In this document: positions 10,201 to 18,974 of the stretch, one piece after another
Layout: the number at the start of each line of letters is the position of its first letter
Position numbering within the stretch: position 1 is the first letter of the stretch
From: Candidatus Schekmanbacteria bacterium
GTDB taxonomy: Bacteria; CSSED10-310; JACPHN01
Length of the DNA stretch: 64,000 bases
Direction of reading: 5' to 3'
Assembly (NCBI GenBank): GCA_016188575.1
Contig: JACPHN010000110.1
Location: 59,882-123,881, forward strand
Made by a program: the position numbers and the translations under genes
The notes under the pieces: model-generated
Databases searched by the model: none
The model's input: only the letters and a program-made list of their open reading frames with translations
What the model was told of the DNA's origin: nothing

Positions 10201-10620
10201 CTGATGAGTCGGCTTGCGCTTGGCAGTGTTTCAGACAGCAGATTCGCGCGCCAATACTGGGTAGTACCCATGGATAATCTGAGGTCATACGGTTATTCAG
10301 ACAACAATCTCGTAGATAACAACTTCGCCGTGTGGAATGAAGAGCTTCAGATCCCACTGGACGCATTCCTCAAGAACGAGTTTCTTCGTCGCCTGGAAGG
10401 TATTTTCGGGTGGGACTGTGGCAGTGTGTTCACGAATCGCTCCACGACTTCATTCAAAGAGCACCGAAGCGCGGCTGGAGTTCTTGGTGTAAATCTCCTC
10501 TTGACGCCGTTTGTTGTCCGATTGCACTATGCCAAGTTCATTGACATTGGTGGAGCGGATGCTTATCAACCCTTGGACAGGGGGTGGAACTCGAACTTCA
10601 GTATTCGATACAACTTTTGA
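7207..10620 (+). CDS. outer-membrane protein: zinc-peptidase-like domain, TolB-like propeller, C-terminal barrel
   Basis: The 1137-residue protein begins with a long signal peptide (LVGAVALLGMALGVPSAGA). A gluzincin-like peptidase domain follows: HEMAH at residues 183–187, with the third ligand probably in WFIEGIAEF near 217. Next is a Pro/Ala-rich and very acidic linker (about 340–450, including an EEEEDEKDEK run). Then come TolB/WD40-like propeller blades (EPAFSPDGKLLALVG, SEAVFSPDGRILFES) at roughly 550–760. The C-terminal 350 residues have alternating beta-barrel character, with a DNLRSYGY motif like the Omp85 VRGY loop, and end in aromatic RYNF. The ATG has an AGGAGG site. I infer a surface or periplasmic protease-like assembly factor; the substrate is unknown. 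Confidence 0.75.
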   Translation: MKHASALRAPEGARGARLRAWSGSLVGAVALLGMALGVPSAGALIAGDSTILPSRAGKVHVQWRDFKWEYVELGLRDPEPGSEEAEKGEKIGGVRLYYYRQEQDLARRAIPVIESDMAYLEEQFHYKTRRTIPYVLYSSHEEFEQTNLFDISESILGVTSPTDLKMSMAYWGEHKRFAMVSRHEMAHQFTVQKVYDIAEDYETEKTPLLEIPLWFIEGIAEFYAKNKEIDPETAAFARDMLYYPDKDRYYKVPRFFDDSIQSYPHTYKMGQLRLVYLAQVYGADVPQRVLDMSYTLQPRRKKTDNDTVNSFRSLLKTVTGKPARQLDKDFRAWLKKQFPPPIPEPAPNAADTPATPVAGAVAAGTAGAPPESPGGKAPQAGATEPSPPEPQTAEEKIVAAASSDSDKEKSDKKGDGESSADANADEDEEDDDEDVEEEEDEKDEKLPKYPRRPGLPEPFHFAAVGDTIDRCLPDTAYDRVFLLCRKIDADSGNVSLVLYDEQKPEISREVIRDGTHHVESLHFMERRVMAIQNGRIAFAGRRRGRDIIYAQPYRVKDDDIALGRRRAYTLPHIVEVGEPAFSPDGKLLALVGLDDTGVEDLYVLELDQRKPPVRITATPYSMQSVDWGSDGILISSDETSTGAYNLFLLKIDPSTLDSEFQPLASLTADTRSSRLTQTDSDQSEAVFSPDGRILFESTASGAHDIYALEEWQSSAPVSRRLTNGFTGFQQPAPSGDSLYATGLLGGRYRLFRLDKKDLFAEPAAAPTAADGQRKWLTLAELPGKPRSYQAMRGKNWQLDVAQAMISTAEQGGSVIAFSDMLRDHSVVFQFSLYGDLELGDFFGLYLNRKNRLGWGVAAVHTVQVQVDRTFDLSESRGYTNYYRQREFGLVGQLVYPFETFAYLEVGASTLGIDRFDFSDYTGALESQWNKENEKIEPELELYTQLGFDTISFHPLTGPISGTSLLLKVSGAYLPDRSEVWGAARVEAINYLRIYRSINLMSRLALGSVSDSRFARQYWVVPMDNLRSYGYSDNNLVDNNFAVWNEELQIPLDAFLKNEFLRRLEGIFGWDCGSVFTNRSTTSFKEHRSAAGVLGVNLLLTPFVVRLHYAKFIDIGGADAYQPLDRGWNSNFSIRYNF

Positions 10621-10852
10621 CGTTCACAACGATGATCGAGGCGCGATCGTCTCTTTTGTCCCGCGACGAGAGAGGAGATCCGTGTGAGCACGGCGCGTGC
10701 CTCGCGGCGGGTTTGGGACCGCTCCTGTTGATGGGCAACGGGAAGACGCGTCGGGTCAGGCGACGGGACGCGGGGGTCCCTGCAGGCCGCGCCGAATTGC
10801 GCTATATAGTTAACTGGGAAAGAGGCTAGTATCGCATTCCAGGGGGGTGACC

Positions 10853-11371
10853 ATGGACATCGGGGTCCAGCACAAGCACAAGGCAGCGGGGTTCACGCTG
10901 CTCGAGTTGTTGGTCGTAGTGGCCATTATCGCGATCCTCATGGCGATCGCCGTGCCGCGGCTCATCCGCTCGCGCATGAGCGCCAATGAGGCCACGGCGG
11001 TGGCCGGGCTCAGGACGATCGTTGGGGCGCAGCACGACTACAATACCAATTCAGCGCTGCACACCTACGCAAACAGCCTTTCGGCGCTGGCGACGGGCGC
11101 TGGCGCCGGTGGGATCGGCTTCATCGATAGTGTGCTCGGTTCTGGCACGAAGACCGGATACATTTTTACGCTGGTCCCGGGGACACCCGTCGGGAACCAA
11201 CTCTGGAACTACTACGTAACAGCGCATCCCAGGGGCTACCTGGCCACGGGAGTACATTCCTTTTTCATCAACCAGTCCGGTGTCGTTCTCATCTGCGATA
11301 ATGGCGGCGTCGCCATCAGCGACCCCGCGGTCAGTTGCGCGGACGGCAAGCCGCCGTCACCTGCGGAATAG
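10853..11371 (+). CDS. type IV pilin-like protein (prepilin/pseudopilin)
   Basis: The 172-residue protein has a short basic leader and the prepilin peptidase site G|FTLLELLVVVAIIAILMAIAVPRL, with Glu at position +5, which defines type IV pilins and type II secretion pseudopilins. The rest is a small Gly/Ala-rich globular domain with Cys pairs near the C-terminus. ATG 10853 is chosen over GTG 10847 because GGGGGG sits just upstream. No pilus assembly genes are adjacent. It lies 145 bases upstream of the TamB–Omp85 gene on the same strand and may be cotranscribed with it. Confidence 0.85.
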   Translation: MDIGVQHKHKAAGFTLLELLVVVAIIAILMAIAVPRLIRSRMSANEATAVAGLRTIVGAQHDYNTNSALHTYANSLSALATGAGAGGIGFIDSVLGSGTKTGYIFTLVPGTPVGNQLWNYYVTAHPRGYLATGVHSFFINQSGVVLICDNGGVAISDPAVSCADGKPPSPAE

Positions 11372-11516
11372 TGGACCGAGCGGCGCAACGCGCCGCACTC
11401 AGGTGACCGTTCTTTCTGCAAAATGCCCCGCGAGGGGCAAAGCTTGCTACTGCGCCCGCCGGACGCCAAGACTGCATTCATAGGCAACAGGGACGCGGTT
11501 GCGGAGGACAGAACGA

Positions 11517-14500
11517 GTGGGAAGGCGGCTCCGGCGAATCGCTCTGTACGTGGGGTTGTGCCAGATTGGGCTGGTCACCGCCGCATTGCTCGTGCTTCAT
11601 TGCGGTCCGTTCCGCGCCTGGGTGGCCACCAGGGCGTCGGCGGCCATCGCCGGCGCCGCCGGCGTCGACGTCGCGATCGGCGCGGTCGACTACAACCTGT
11701 TGGCAGCGCGCGTGGCCGTCCGCGACCTGCGAATCGGTGCAAAGTCTGGTGCACGCCCGGCAGTTGCGATCGGCGAGCTGGCGGTCGCGCTTCCCGCTCG
11801 CGTGTTTCTCGGGCGCTTTGATCGCGTCACCTCTGTGGAGGTGCGTGGCCTGGAGATCGCGATCGGTCGCGCTGCGGATGGGCGGTGGACGCTGCCATTA
11901 CTGGAGCTTGGTGAGGATGCGCATGAGGCTCCCGGCACCCCGGCGCGGCCGTTCGTCCTGCCCCCATTCCGAATTGATCACGCCGCTCTGGAGGCGACCC
12001 ACCTCAGCTTTGACGACCGTTCGCTGCCGCTGTCGGTAATGGCGGAGGATGCGGCAGTGGAGGTCTCCTACGACGCGGAGCGCGGCGCGCACGCAGTGGA
12101 GCTTTCTATCGGCTCCGTCTCGGTCAGGACTGGTGATGGCGGCGCACAGGCGCAAGGCGTCGTCGAGCTGCACGCGCGTGTTACCGGTAACCGCGTCAGC
12201 CTGGACCACCTTGCTGTGAAGACGAGCTTTGCGACCGCAGAGGTGACGGGGGCGATCGACGATCTGTCCCGCCTCGGGTACCGCGCCGAGGCAAGGCTGT
12301 CGCTCGACCTTGCCGAGGTTGCCAAGTCAGGCGCGGTGCTCGGGTTGCCACCTGACCTGACGGGCACCGCCACGCTGCGCGCGCAGGTCGCCGGCGACCC
12401 GGTCGCCGTGGAGGCGAGCGGCGAGCTGGCCGCGGAAGGAGTGGGTGTCGCGGGCCTGCAGGCCATGGCGGTGCAGGGCACGCTGCATTTCGATGGCGAG
12501 ACCCTCGAGCTCGGCAAGGCGCGCATCACCGGCCCGGCATTCGCGGTCGGTCTCGAGGCGGCGCTTGCCCTGTCCGACACCGGCGCCGCCACGCGGCCCG
12601 CCCTGCGGGGGCACCTCGCAATCGAGCGGCTCAGCGGGCCGGCGCTGGACGCCGCAATCGGGCCGATCGGCGGTGGCCTCGCAACCGACGCTACGGGTCA
12701 CGCCACCTTTGCCATGGCCCGCTACTCCCTGGAGACGTTGACCGCCGACATCGATGTGGAGCTGTCGGAGGCAGTGTCCGTGCCCGCTCCTGACGCCGTC
12801 GGCAGCGCCGGTGCCCTGCGGGCTCGCGGCAACCTCACCGCGCGCATCGCGCCCACGACCCCGGCACCGCGGAGCGATTTGCTGATGCCGCCGATCGCGC
12901 TTTCCGGCAAGCGTCTCTGGTTTCGTGACCTCGAGGTTGGTGAGCTGACCGCCACGGTTGCCGTCGGCACGAACGCGGTGGGAGCTCATGGCCTGCGCAT
13001 CGCCGGCCCGCACGGGCGGATCGAAGGCACGGCCACCGTGCCCATCGCTGAGGATGGCCAACTGGTAGCAGACTTGTCGCTTGCGGGCGCGAATCCATCG
13101 ACGCTGCGAGACCTCATCGGCGAGGTGCCGCTGGACGGGGAGCTCGCCGCGACCATTACGGCGCGCGGGACCCTGGCCGTCCCAGACCTCGTCGCGGTCG
13201 TCACTGCCCCGTCTCTCGTTGCCAGCGGTGAGCCGCTGCGCGACCTCCGCATCGAGGCGGTGCTCGCAGGCACGCGAGCCGTGCTCCGCCAATGTCGCGT
13301 CGACCTCAGCGGTGGAGGGTCGGTCGCGGCCTCCGGGGAATACGACCTGGCAACGGAGAAAATGTCGCTGCGAGCGGAAGCGCGCGCGGTCAAGCTTGCG
13401 GCCGTGCGCGCCCTGACCGGCTCCATGCCGGAGCTCCAGGGCGAGCTGAACGCCGATGCAAGCGCCGCGGGCACAGCCACCGAGCTGCGTGGCGATCTGT
13501 CCCTGGCCGCCACCGACGTTCGACTCGCGCCGGCCGCCGCGCCCGCAGGACCAATCAGCCTTGGCGCTCGGTACGCCTACGCGAGCGGCGCCCTTCGCGT
13601 GGACGGCCTGTCGCTGTCTGTTCCTGGCGTCTCCGCAACGGCGTCGGCGGCTCTGCCGCTGAGCGCGGACACCCCCGGCGTCGACCGTCTGGCGGCGCGA
13701 CTCGACGCCGACGTGCGGCTTGAGACCGTCTGGAGCGCGCTGGCTGCAGCAAAGATTCTGCCAGACGACTTGTCACTAGCTCTGGACGGCGCGATTTTCG
13801 TCGAGGCTCGTCGCGAGCCCGCCGGACCCGGCCTGCTTGACGGCCTCTCTATCGATGCCACGTTCCACGACGTCAGCGCAGCGGCGTCTCCCGCCGCGCC
13901 GATAATCGAATCCCTGCGCGGCAAGCTGTCTTTGGCCGCCGGTGCCGTGCTCATTGACGCGTTCACCGGCCGCCTCGGCGGCAGTGCGTTTCGCCTGGCC
14001 GGGACCATCCCACTGGCGGCTCTGCCCGTCGACCTCCCCGTGCCGCCTCCGCCAGGTCCCCAGACAGGTCTCGACGTCTCGCTCGCCCTTGACGCCGTGG
14101 CCCTGTCGTCGCTGGTTCCGCTCGGAGACATTCCTGCGGACGCCGTCGTTGCTGCGGCGTTGCACCTCGGCGGGCGCCGTCTTGATCCCGAGGCGCTCAC
14201 CGCCGAGCTCGTCCTGTCTCGGCTCGAAGGACGTTACGAAAAGCTCAACGTGCGCAATGACGGCGACGTGCGGCTGCGCTTGGAGGGCGGCGTGCTGCGC
14301 ATCGAGCATCTGTCGCTCGTTGGACCGGGAACCTCGATCGTCATCGGTGGCGGCGCCGACATTGGCCACCCACAGGAGTCGACACTCGGGCTTGTCGGTT
14401 CCGCGAGCATCGACGCCGGGACGCTCTCCGCCTACGCTCCGGGGCTCGGCCTGAGAGGTCGGATCGACCTGGCCGTGCAGGTCGCGGGATCGCCCGCAGC

Positions 14501-17500
14501 GCCACAGCTCAGCGGCCAGGCGATTCTCAGCGATCTCGTGCTGACGCCGCGGGCCATGGAGGCGCGCATCTCTCACACCAACGGCAGAGTCGACTTTGCC
14601 GGGGACACCGTCCACATTTCCAAGCTTCAGGGCCGCCTCGGAGCCGGAAGCTTCGACGCCGCCGGGCAGGTAACGCTGGGCGCGGGTGGCGTCCAGAACG
14701 CGGCGGTCGATCTTGCGCTCAACGGTGTTACTGCTCGGATTCCTCCCGGTGTCCGTCTCGCCGCCGACGGCAAGCTCCGATGGGTCGCGGAGCGCGCCCT
14801 GTCCCCATCGCATCTCACCGGATCAGTGTCTTTGCGGCGCGGCCTGTTCACTGAGCCGTTCGATCTCGATGTCGCCTACCTCTTGGGACTCCTGAAATCC
14901 GGCGCCCCCACGGTTGCGCAAGAGCTCTCGATACTCGACACCATGAAGCTGGACCTGGCGGTGTCGCTCGGGCGCGGCTTCCGCGTCCGGAACAATCTCG
15001 GGAATCTTCTGGCCACAGGTGATCTGCGCGTGACCGGCAGCGCGACGTCGCCGCTCGTTTCTGGAGACGTGACGCTCGGCAAGGGGGGTGAGATTTACTT
15101 CTCGCAACAGACGTACCACATCGTGAGGGGGAAGATCGAGCTCGTGGCGTCGCAGCCGCACTTCGACATCGAGGCCTACGCCGACCCAGACGACAAGAGG
15201 CAAGGCCGGGAGGGCCAGCCAGAGCGCATCACCATCCGATTTTCCGGCACGCTTGACAGCCCTGAGGTCGATCTCGATGCCCCCGGAATGGACAAGGCGC
15301 AGGCCGCGGCGGCGCTGCTGACGGGCTCGAAGGATGCGGGGGCCGGCGGCGCCTCCGGCTATGCGATGCTCGCCGCGCACATGGGGGCCTACTTCGCTGG
15401 CCGCGGGACTGCCGACATCGAGAGCAAGCTGGCGAAAACGCTCCGCTTGTCCCTGGTCCGGATCGAACCCGAGCTGGTGGCCGCGCAAGAGTCGCGGCTC
15501 GGCACGGATCCCGGTGCCCGTCTCACGGTCGGGAAGTCCGTCCTCAGCTCGTTTTTTGTCGGCAACTCGACTAACCTGACCAACTCGAGCTACCAGCTCT
15601 GGTGGATCGATTGGAACGGCCCCGCCGGCCTTACGGGACGACTGGTGCGCGATGAGGACGAGCAGCTCATCGGCGACCTCCGCTTCGAAAAGTCGCTGAA
15701 CCTGCTCGGTCGCCGGCGTGCCGCGGGCGAGGTCGGACCGGGACAAGAGGCGCCCCCGACGATTCGCCGGATCCTCTTCGAGGGGGACCGTCCTGTCGCC
15801 ACCTGGCGCCTCAGGTGGACGCTGCAATCCCGCCGTTGGGCGGCGCTCGACGAGCTGGCGCTTCAAGACGACGCCGACGCCTTGAGGAAGCTGCTCCGCA
15901 AAAGGGGATACCGGGAGGCCGTGGTCGAGGTCGAAACGAGACCCGCGGGCGAGCGGCGCGGGCGGCCGCGCGTCGATGTCGTATTCAAGCTCGAGCCCGG
16001 ACCTCTCGTTGCCATTTCGCTCCAATCCGATGTCGTGGAGCTCCCGGTCACGCTCGAAAAGGATCTGGAAAACCTCTGGGACTTCGGCTTTTCCGACGAC
16101 GAGCTGGTCGCGGAAGGGAGCGAGCGCATCAGTGACTATCTGCGCACGCTGGGCTACGACCACGCCACGGTTACCGCCGACGTCTCGACATCGCCTCCGG
16201 ATGCCGGGCCGGCCGCCAAGCAGGTGACATACCATGCCGCGGCGGGAACGCGATCCACCGTCCCCGCAGTCCACATTCAGGGAGCCACCCTGTTCTCCGA
16301 GGAGCAACTTGTGGCGGCGCTCGCCCAGGAGCTGGGCGCCACGAATAAGGATCTGGCCCAGCTCGTGCTCGCCGATCCGCGATCGGCGTTGGGGACGTTG
16401 CAGGCGCTTTACGCGCAGACGGGCTACCTTCACGCCCAGCTTGATGGACCCCGTCTCATGATCGCGTCGGACGGCCGGCGCGAAGTGCTGATCGAAGTCG
16501 CGGAGGGCAAGCAGACGCGAGTGCGCCGGGTCGAGCTCTGCGGCGCGAAAAGTTTTTCGTCAGCCGAGCTGTCCCGGCAGGTCTACCTTGGCCCCGGGCT
16601 GCCGTACACCCCGGCAGCGTTTGTCCAAACCCGTAGCGCGCTGACCGGGTTTTACCACGCGCGCGGCTTTCTCGAGGCGCGCACGAGCGCCGAGATGCGG
16701 CAAACGACTGGCGCGGATCCCTGCTCGTCACCACCCACCCCGCCAGAGGGCAGCGCCACGACCCCGCCGTTCGCGACCGACGGCGCCCTGGTAGACGCGG
16801 TCTACACCGTCGCCGAAGGTACTCGCGCGATGGTGGAGGCGATCGACATCCGGGGCAACACGCGGACACCCGACTGGATCATCGCGCGGGAGCTGGAAAT
16901 TGCCCCTGGAGATCCGCTCGAAGAGGCGAGAATGACGCGAAGTGAGCGAAAGCTGCGGCTGCTGCGTCTGTTCGATCGCGTCGAGGTGACCTCGGAGCCG
17001 CTCGGCACAGACGGTCGTCGCCGCATCATCGTCTTCGTCGAAGAGCGGCCCGCGCAACGCGTTGCGCTGGGCGCGAGATACGGATCCGATGAGGGCGCCG
17101 AAGGCACGCTGGAGCTTCAGGGATTCAACATTGCGGGCACGGGCCTTGGGACCTCACTGCGGCTTCTAGCCAATGACCACCAACAAGACACCCGTTTCGC
17201 TTTGGATTTGCTGCCCGTACTCGCCAAGAAGCTCAAGACCACCGCGTTTCTGCAGCTTGCCGAACAAGACGATCCGGGCCTTTTTCAGAGGTGGAGAGGC
17301 TGGACGGTGCAGCAAAAAATCGCCGCGTCGGAGCGGATTGCCTTGTTCTACAACTATAACTATCGGCGCACCCGGATCCGCGAGAAGGAGTCCACCGGCC
17401 CCTTTCCCTTCGACCTCACCGTGAGCGTCGGCCGGATCACGCTCGGTCTGGTCGCCGATGGGCGCGACGACCCGTGGGATCCCAAGAAAGGGTATTTCGG

Positions 17501-18023
17501 CTCGGCGACTGTCGAGTATTCCGCCGACTTCCTTGACTCGGACCTGCCCTTCCTCAAGTTCTTTGGGCACGGCGCCGCATACCTTGCGCTGCCGCGCAAG
17601 CTGACGCTCGGAGTGGCCCTGCGAGCGGGCGTGGCGCGCCCCGCCCACGACCAGATTCTGCTCGGCTCTGAGCGCTTCAAGGCCGGTGGCGAGTCCACGG
17701 TGCGGGGCTATGAGCGTGATACCCTTGGACCCCGAAGCCGCTTTACCGATGTTCCGGTCGGCGGCGAGGGGATGTTCGTCGCCAATACCGAGCTGCGAAT
17801 TCCCGTCTATTCCATCGCCAGCGCTGTCCTCTTTGTCGATGCCGGCGAGGTGTATGCGGAATACCAGGACGTGTTCTCGCTCGATCTTCGCTATGCGGGC
17901 GGGTTCGGCGTGCGCGCCCAGACGCCCCTCGGCCTCGTTCGCGGCGATATCGCCTGGAAGCTCCACCGCCGCGAAGGAGAAAGTCCCTATGAGTTTTACG
18001 TCGGTCTAGGCCACGCCTTTTGA
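11517..18023 (+). CDS. TamB–Omp85 (TamA/BamA-like) fusion protein
   Basis: A single uninterrupted frame encodes about 2168 residues. Residues 7–29 form an N-terminal membrane anchor (IALYVGLCQIGLVTAALLVL), followed by a long AsmA/TamB-type beta-rich region. The TamB C-terminal domain (DUF490) spans about 1050–1395, with GEIYFSQQTYHIVRGKIEL and RFSGTLDSPEVDLDAPG. Five POTRA-like repeats follow (about 1413–1840), for example VPAVHIQGATLFSEEQLVAAL and VEAIDIRGNTRTPDWIIAREL. A 16-strand-type Omp85 barrel with the diagnostic GGESTVRGYERD loop ends in GLGHAF. TamB links the inner membrane to Omp85 proteins in lipid or outer-membrane protein transport. Here both halves are one chain, in the order that fits the envelope. 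GTG 11517 has GGAGG nine bases upstream; TTG 11499 would add six residues. Confidence 0.9.
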   Translation: MGRRLRRIALYVGLCQIGLVTAALLVLHCGPFRAWVATRASAAIAGAAGVDVAIGAVDYNLLAARVAVRDLRIGAKSGARPAVAIGELAVALPARVFLGRFDRVTSVEVRGLEIAIGRAADGRWTLPLLELGEDAHEAPGTPARPFVLPPFRIDHAALEATHLSFDDRSLPLSVMAEDAAVEVSYDAERGAHAVELSIGSVSVRTGDGGAQAQGVVELHARVTGNRVSLDHLAVKTSFATAEVTGAIDDLSRLGYRAEARLSLDLAEVAKSGAVLGLPPDLTGTATLRAQVAGDPVAVEASGELAAEGVGVAGLQAMAVQGTLHFDGETLELGKARITGPAFAVGLEAALALSDTGAATRPALRGHLAIERLSGPALDAAIGPIGGGLATDATGHATFAMARYSLETLTADIDVELSEAVSVPAPDAVGSAGALRARGNLTARIAPTTPAPRSDLLMPPIALSGKRLWFRDLEVGELTATVAVGTNAVGAHGLRIAGPHGRIEGTATVPIAEDGQLVADLSLAGANPSTLRDLIGEVPLDGELAATITARGTLAVPDLVAVVTAPSLVASGEPLRDLRIEAVLAGTRAVLRQCRVDLSGGGSVAASGEYDLATEKMSLRAEARAVKLAAVRALTGSMPELQGELNADASAAGTATELRGDLSLAATDVRLAPAAAPAGPISLGARYAYASGALRVDGLSLSVPGVSATASAALPLSADTPGVDRLAARLDADVRLETVWSALAAAKILPDDLSLALDGAIFVEARREPAGPGLLDGLSIDATFHDVSAAASPAAPIIESLRGKLSLAAGAVLIDAFTGRLGGSAFRLAGTIPLAALPVDLPVPPPPGPQTGLDVSLALDAVALSSLVPLGDIPADAVVAAALHLGGRRLDPEALTAELVLSRLEGRYEKLNVRNDGDVRLRLEGGVLRIEHLSLVGPGTSIVIGGGADIGHPQESTLGLVGSASIDAGTLSAYAPGLGLRGRIDLAVQVAGSPAAPQLSGQAILSDLVLTPRAMEARISHTNGRVDFAGDTVHISKLQGRLGAGSFDAAGQVTLGAGGVQNAAVDLALNGVTARIPPGVRLAADGKLRWVAERALSPSHLTGSVSLRRGLFTEPFDLDVAYLLGLLKSGAPTVAQELSILDTMKLDLAVSLGRGFRVRNNLGNLLATGDLRVTGSATSPLVSGDVTLGKGGEIYFSQQTYHIVRGKIELVASQPHFDIEAYADPDDKRQGREGQPERITIRFSGTLDSPEVDLDAPGMDKAQAAAALLTGSKDAGAGGASGYAMLAAHMGAYFAGRGTADIESKLAKTLRLSLVRIEPELVAAQESRLGTDPGARLTVGKSVLSSFFVGNSTNLTNSSYQLWWIDWNGPAGLTGRLVRDEDEQLIGDLRFEKSLNLLGRRRAAGEVGPGQEAPPTIRRILFEGDRPVATWRLRWTLQSRRWAALDELALQDDADALRKLLRKRGYREAVVEVETRPAGERRGRPRVDVVFKLEPGPLVAISLQSDVVELPVTLEKDLENLWDFGFSDDELVAEGSERISDYLRTLGYDHATVTADVSTSPPDAGPAAKQVTYHAAAGTRSTVPAVHIQGATLFSEEQLVAALAQELGATNKDLAQLVLADPRSALGTLQALYAQTGYLHAQLDGPRLMIASDGRREVLIEVAEGKQTRVRRVELCGAKSFSSAELSRQVYLGPGLPYTPAAFVQTRSALTGFYHARGFLEARTSAEMRQTTGADPCSSPPTPPEGSATTPPFATDGALVDAVYTVAEGTRAMVEAIDIRGNTRTPDWIIARELEIAPGDPLEEARMTRSERKLRLLRLFDRVEVTSEPLGTDGRRRIIVFVEERPAQRVALGARYGSDEGAEGTLELQGFNIAGTGLGTSLRLLANDHQQDTRFALDLLPVLAKKLKTTAFLQLAEQDDPGLFQRWRGWTVQQKIAASERIALFYNYNYRRTRIREKESTGPFPFDLTVSVGRITLGLVADGRDDPWDPKKGYFGSATVEYSADFLDSDLPFLKFFGHGAAYLALPRKLTLGVALRAGVARPAHDQILLGSERFKAGGESTVRGYERDTLGPRSRFTDVPVGGEGMFVANTELRIPVYSIASAVLFVDAGEVYAEYQDVFSLDLRYAGGFGVRAQTPLGLVRGDIAWKLHRREGESPYEFYVGLGHAF

Positions 18024-18035
18024 CCAGGCGCGGAG

Positions 18036-18710
18036 CTATCCTGCGACGGAAGCGAGGATTTGCTTGACCTTGGCAGCTTCAGGCGACGTGGGAGCGATCT
18101 GCAGAAACGTCTCGAAGTGGTTCATCGTCTTGTCGACCTTCTTCTGCTGATAGTAGGCCAGGCCGAGCTGGTAGTGCCCATACGCATGTCGCGGGTCGAG
18201 CGCAAGCGTCTTCTCCCAAGCGGCGACGGCGCTGCTCACATCCTTCTTGTAGCCATATACCATTCCCGCGCTGTACTGAACCTCCGCGTTTTCCGCTCCC
18301 GAGGCCAACGCTTTGGTCAGGTCCTCGGTGGCCTTGTCGAGCTCGCCGTTTTTTGCTGCAACTTCCGCGCGCAGGGCGAGTGCCCGAGCATTGGCCGCGT
18401 CCTTGCCGAGGATGGCGTCGGCCATGGCCTTTGCCTTCGCGGCGTCGCCAAGCGTCAACGCGGCCCGGCCGCGGAAATACTGTGCGTCACCGCTGTCAGG
18501 CGTGGCCTTCAGGACCTCGTCGAACTTGGTCGCGGCGTCGCTCAGCTTGCCCTGCTGATATAGCGCCATCGCGTCGCCCATCAGGTCTGCTCGCGCCTGG
18601 CCGAAATCCAGAGCGCACACCGCTCCTGCCAGGATGAGCACGACCGCCCACAGTTGCAACCTCCCGCGGCGTTGCCGGGGCTGCTGAGTCGAGGATTCTC
18701 GTGCTTTCAT
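18036..18710 (-). CDS. periplasmic TPR protein
   Basis: The 224-residue protein has a signal peptide (LQLWAVVLILAGAVCALDFGQARA) and about five tetratricopeptide repeats, such as AMALYQQGKLSDAATKFDEVL and AYGHYQLGLAYYQQKKVDKTM. TPR arrays mediate protein–protein contacts. It ends only 12 bases from the end of the convergent TamB–Omp85 gene, and is transcribed towards it from the gap shared with the TetR gene. A role as a periplasmic adaptor is an inference from location alone. Confidence 0.85.
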   Translation of the reverse strand: MKARESSTQQPRQRRGRLQLWAVVLILAGAVCALDFGQARADLMGDAMALYQQGKLSDAATKFDEVLKATPDSGDAQYFRGRAALTLGDAAKAKAMADAILGKDAANARALALRAEVAAKNGELDKATEDLTKALASGAENAEVQYSAGMVYGYKKDVSSAVAAWEKTLALDPRHAYGHYQLGLAYYQQKKVDKTMNHFETFLQIAPTSPEAAKVKQILASVAG

Positions 18711-18974
18711 TGCTGCCCTTTCTCGTCGTTGTGACGAAACAAGTGATGGTTGGTATCGTCAAGTAATACCGGGGAAAGGATCATAGCGTTTGGTCCGTTT
18801 CGTGCAAGTGCTGCTCCGCAATCGGTGTGTCGCCCCGCGAGCGCCTCTTTACCGCCGTCTGACACAATGGTGGTGATGTGCTAAGCTATCTCCCATGATT
18901 CGCGGCGAGCTCCAGCTTCACCTGACCGAGTTCTTTCCGTGGCCAGTGGCGGCGCCGCCGTGGCGGCGCAACGC

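Noticed and set aside
11380..11396. Terminator hairpin after the pilin gene
   Set aside because: The stem is only six base pairs with no following T-run, so it does not support a terminator call.
14823..16433. 536-residue minus-strand open frame inside the TamB–Omp85 gene
   Set aside because: A shadow of the plus-strand gene in GC-rich DNA. The plus frame has clear domain motifs throughout; the minus frame has none.
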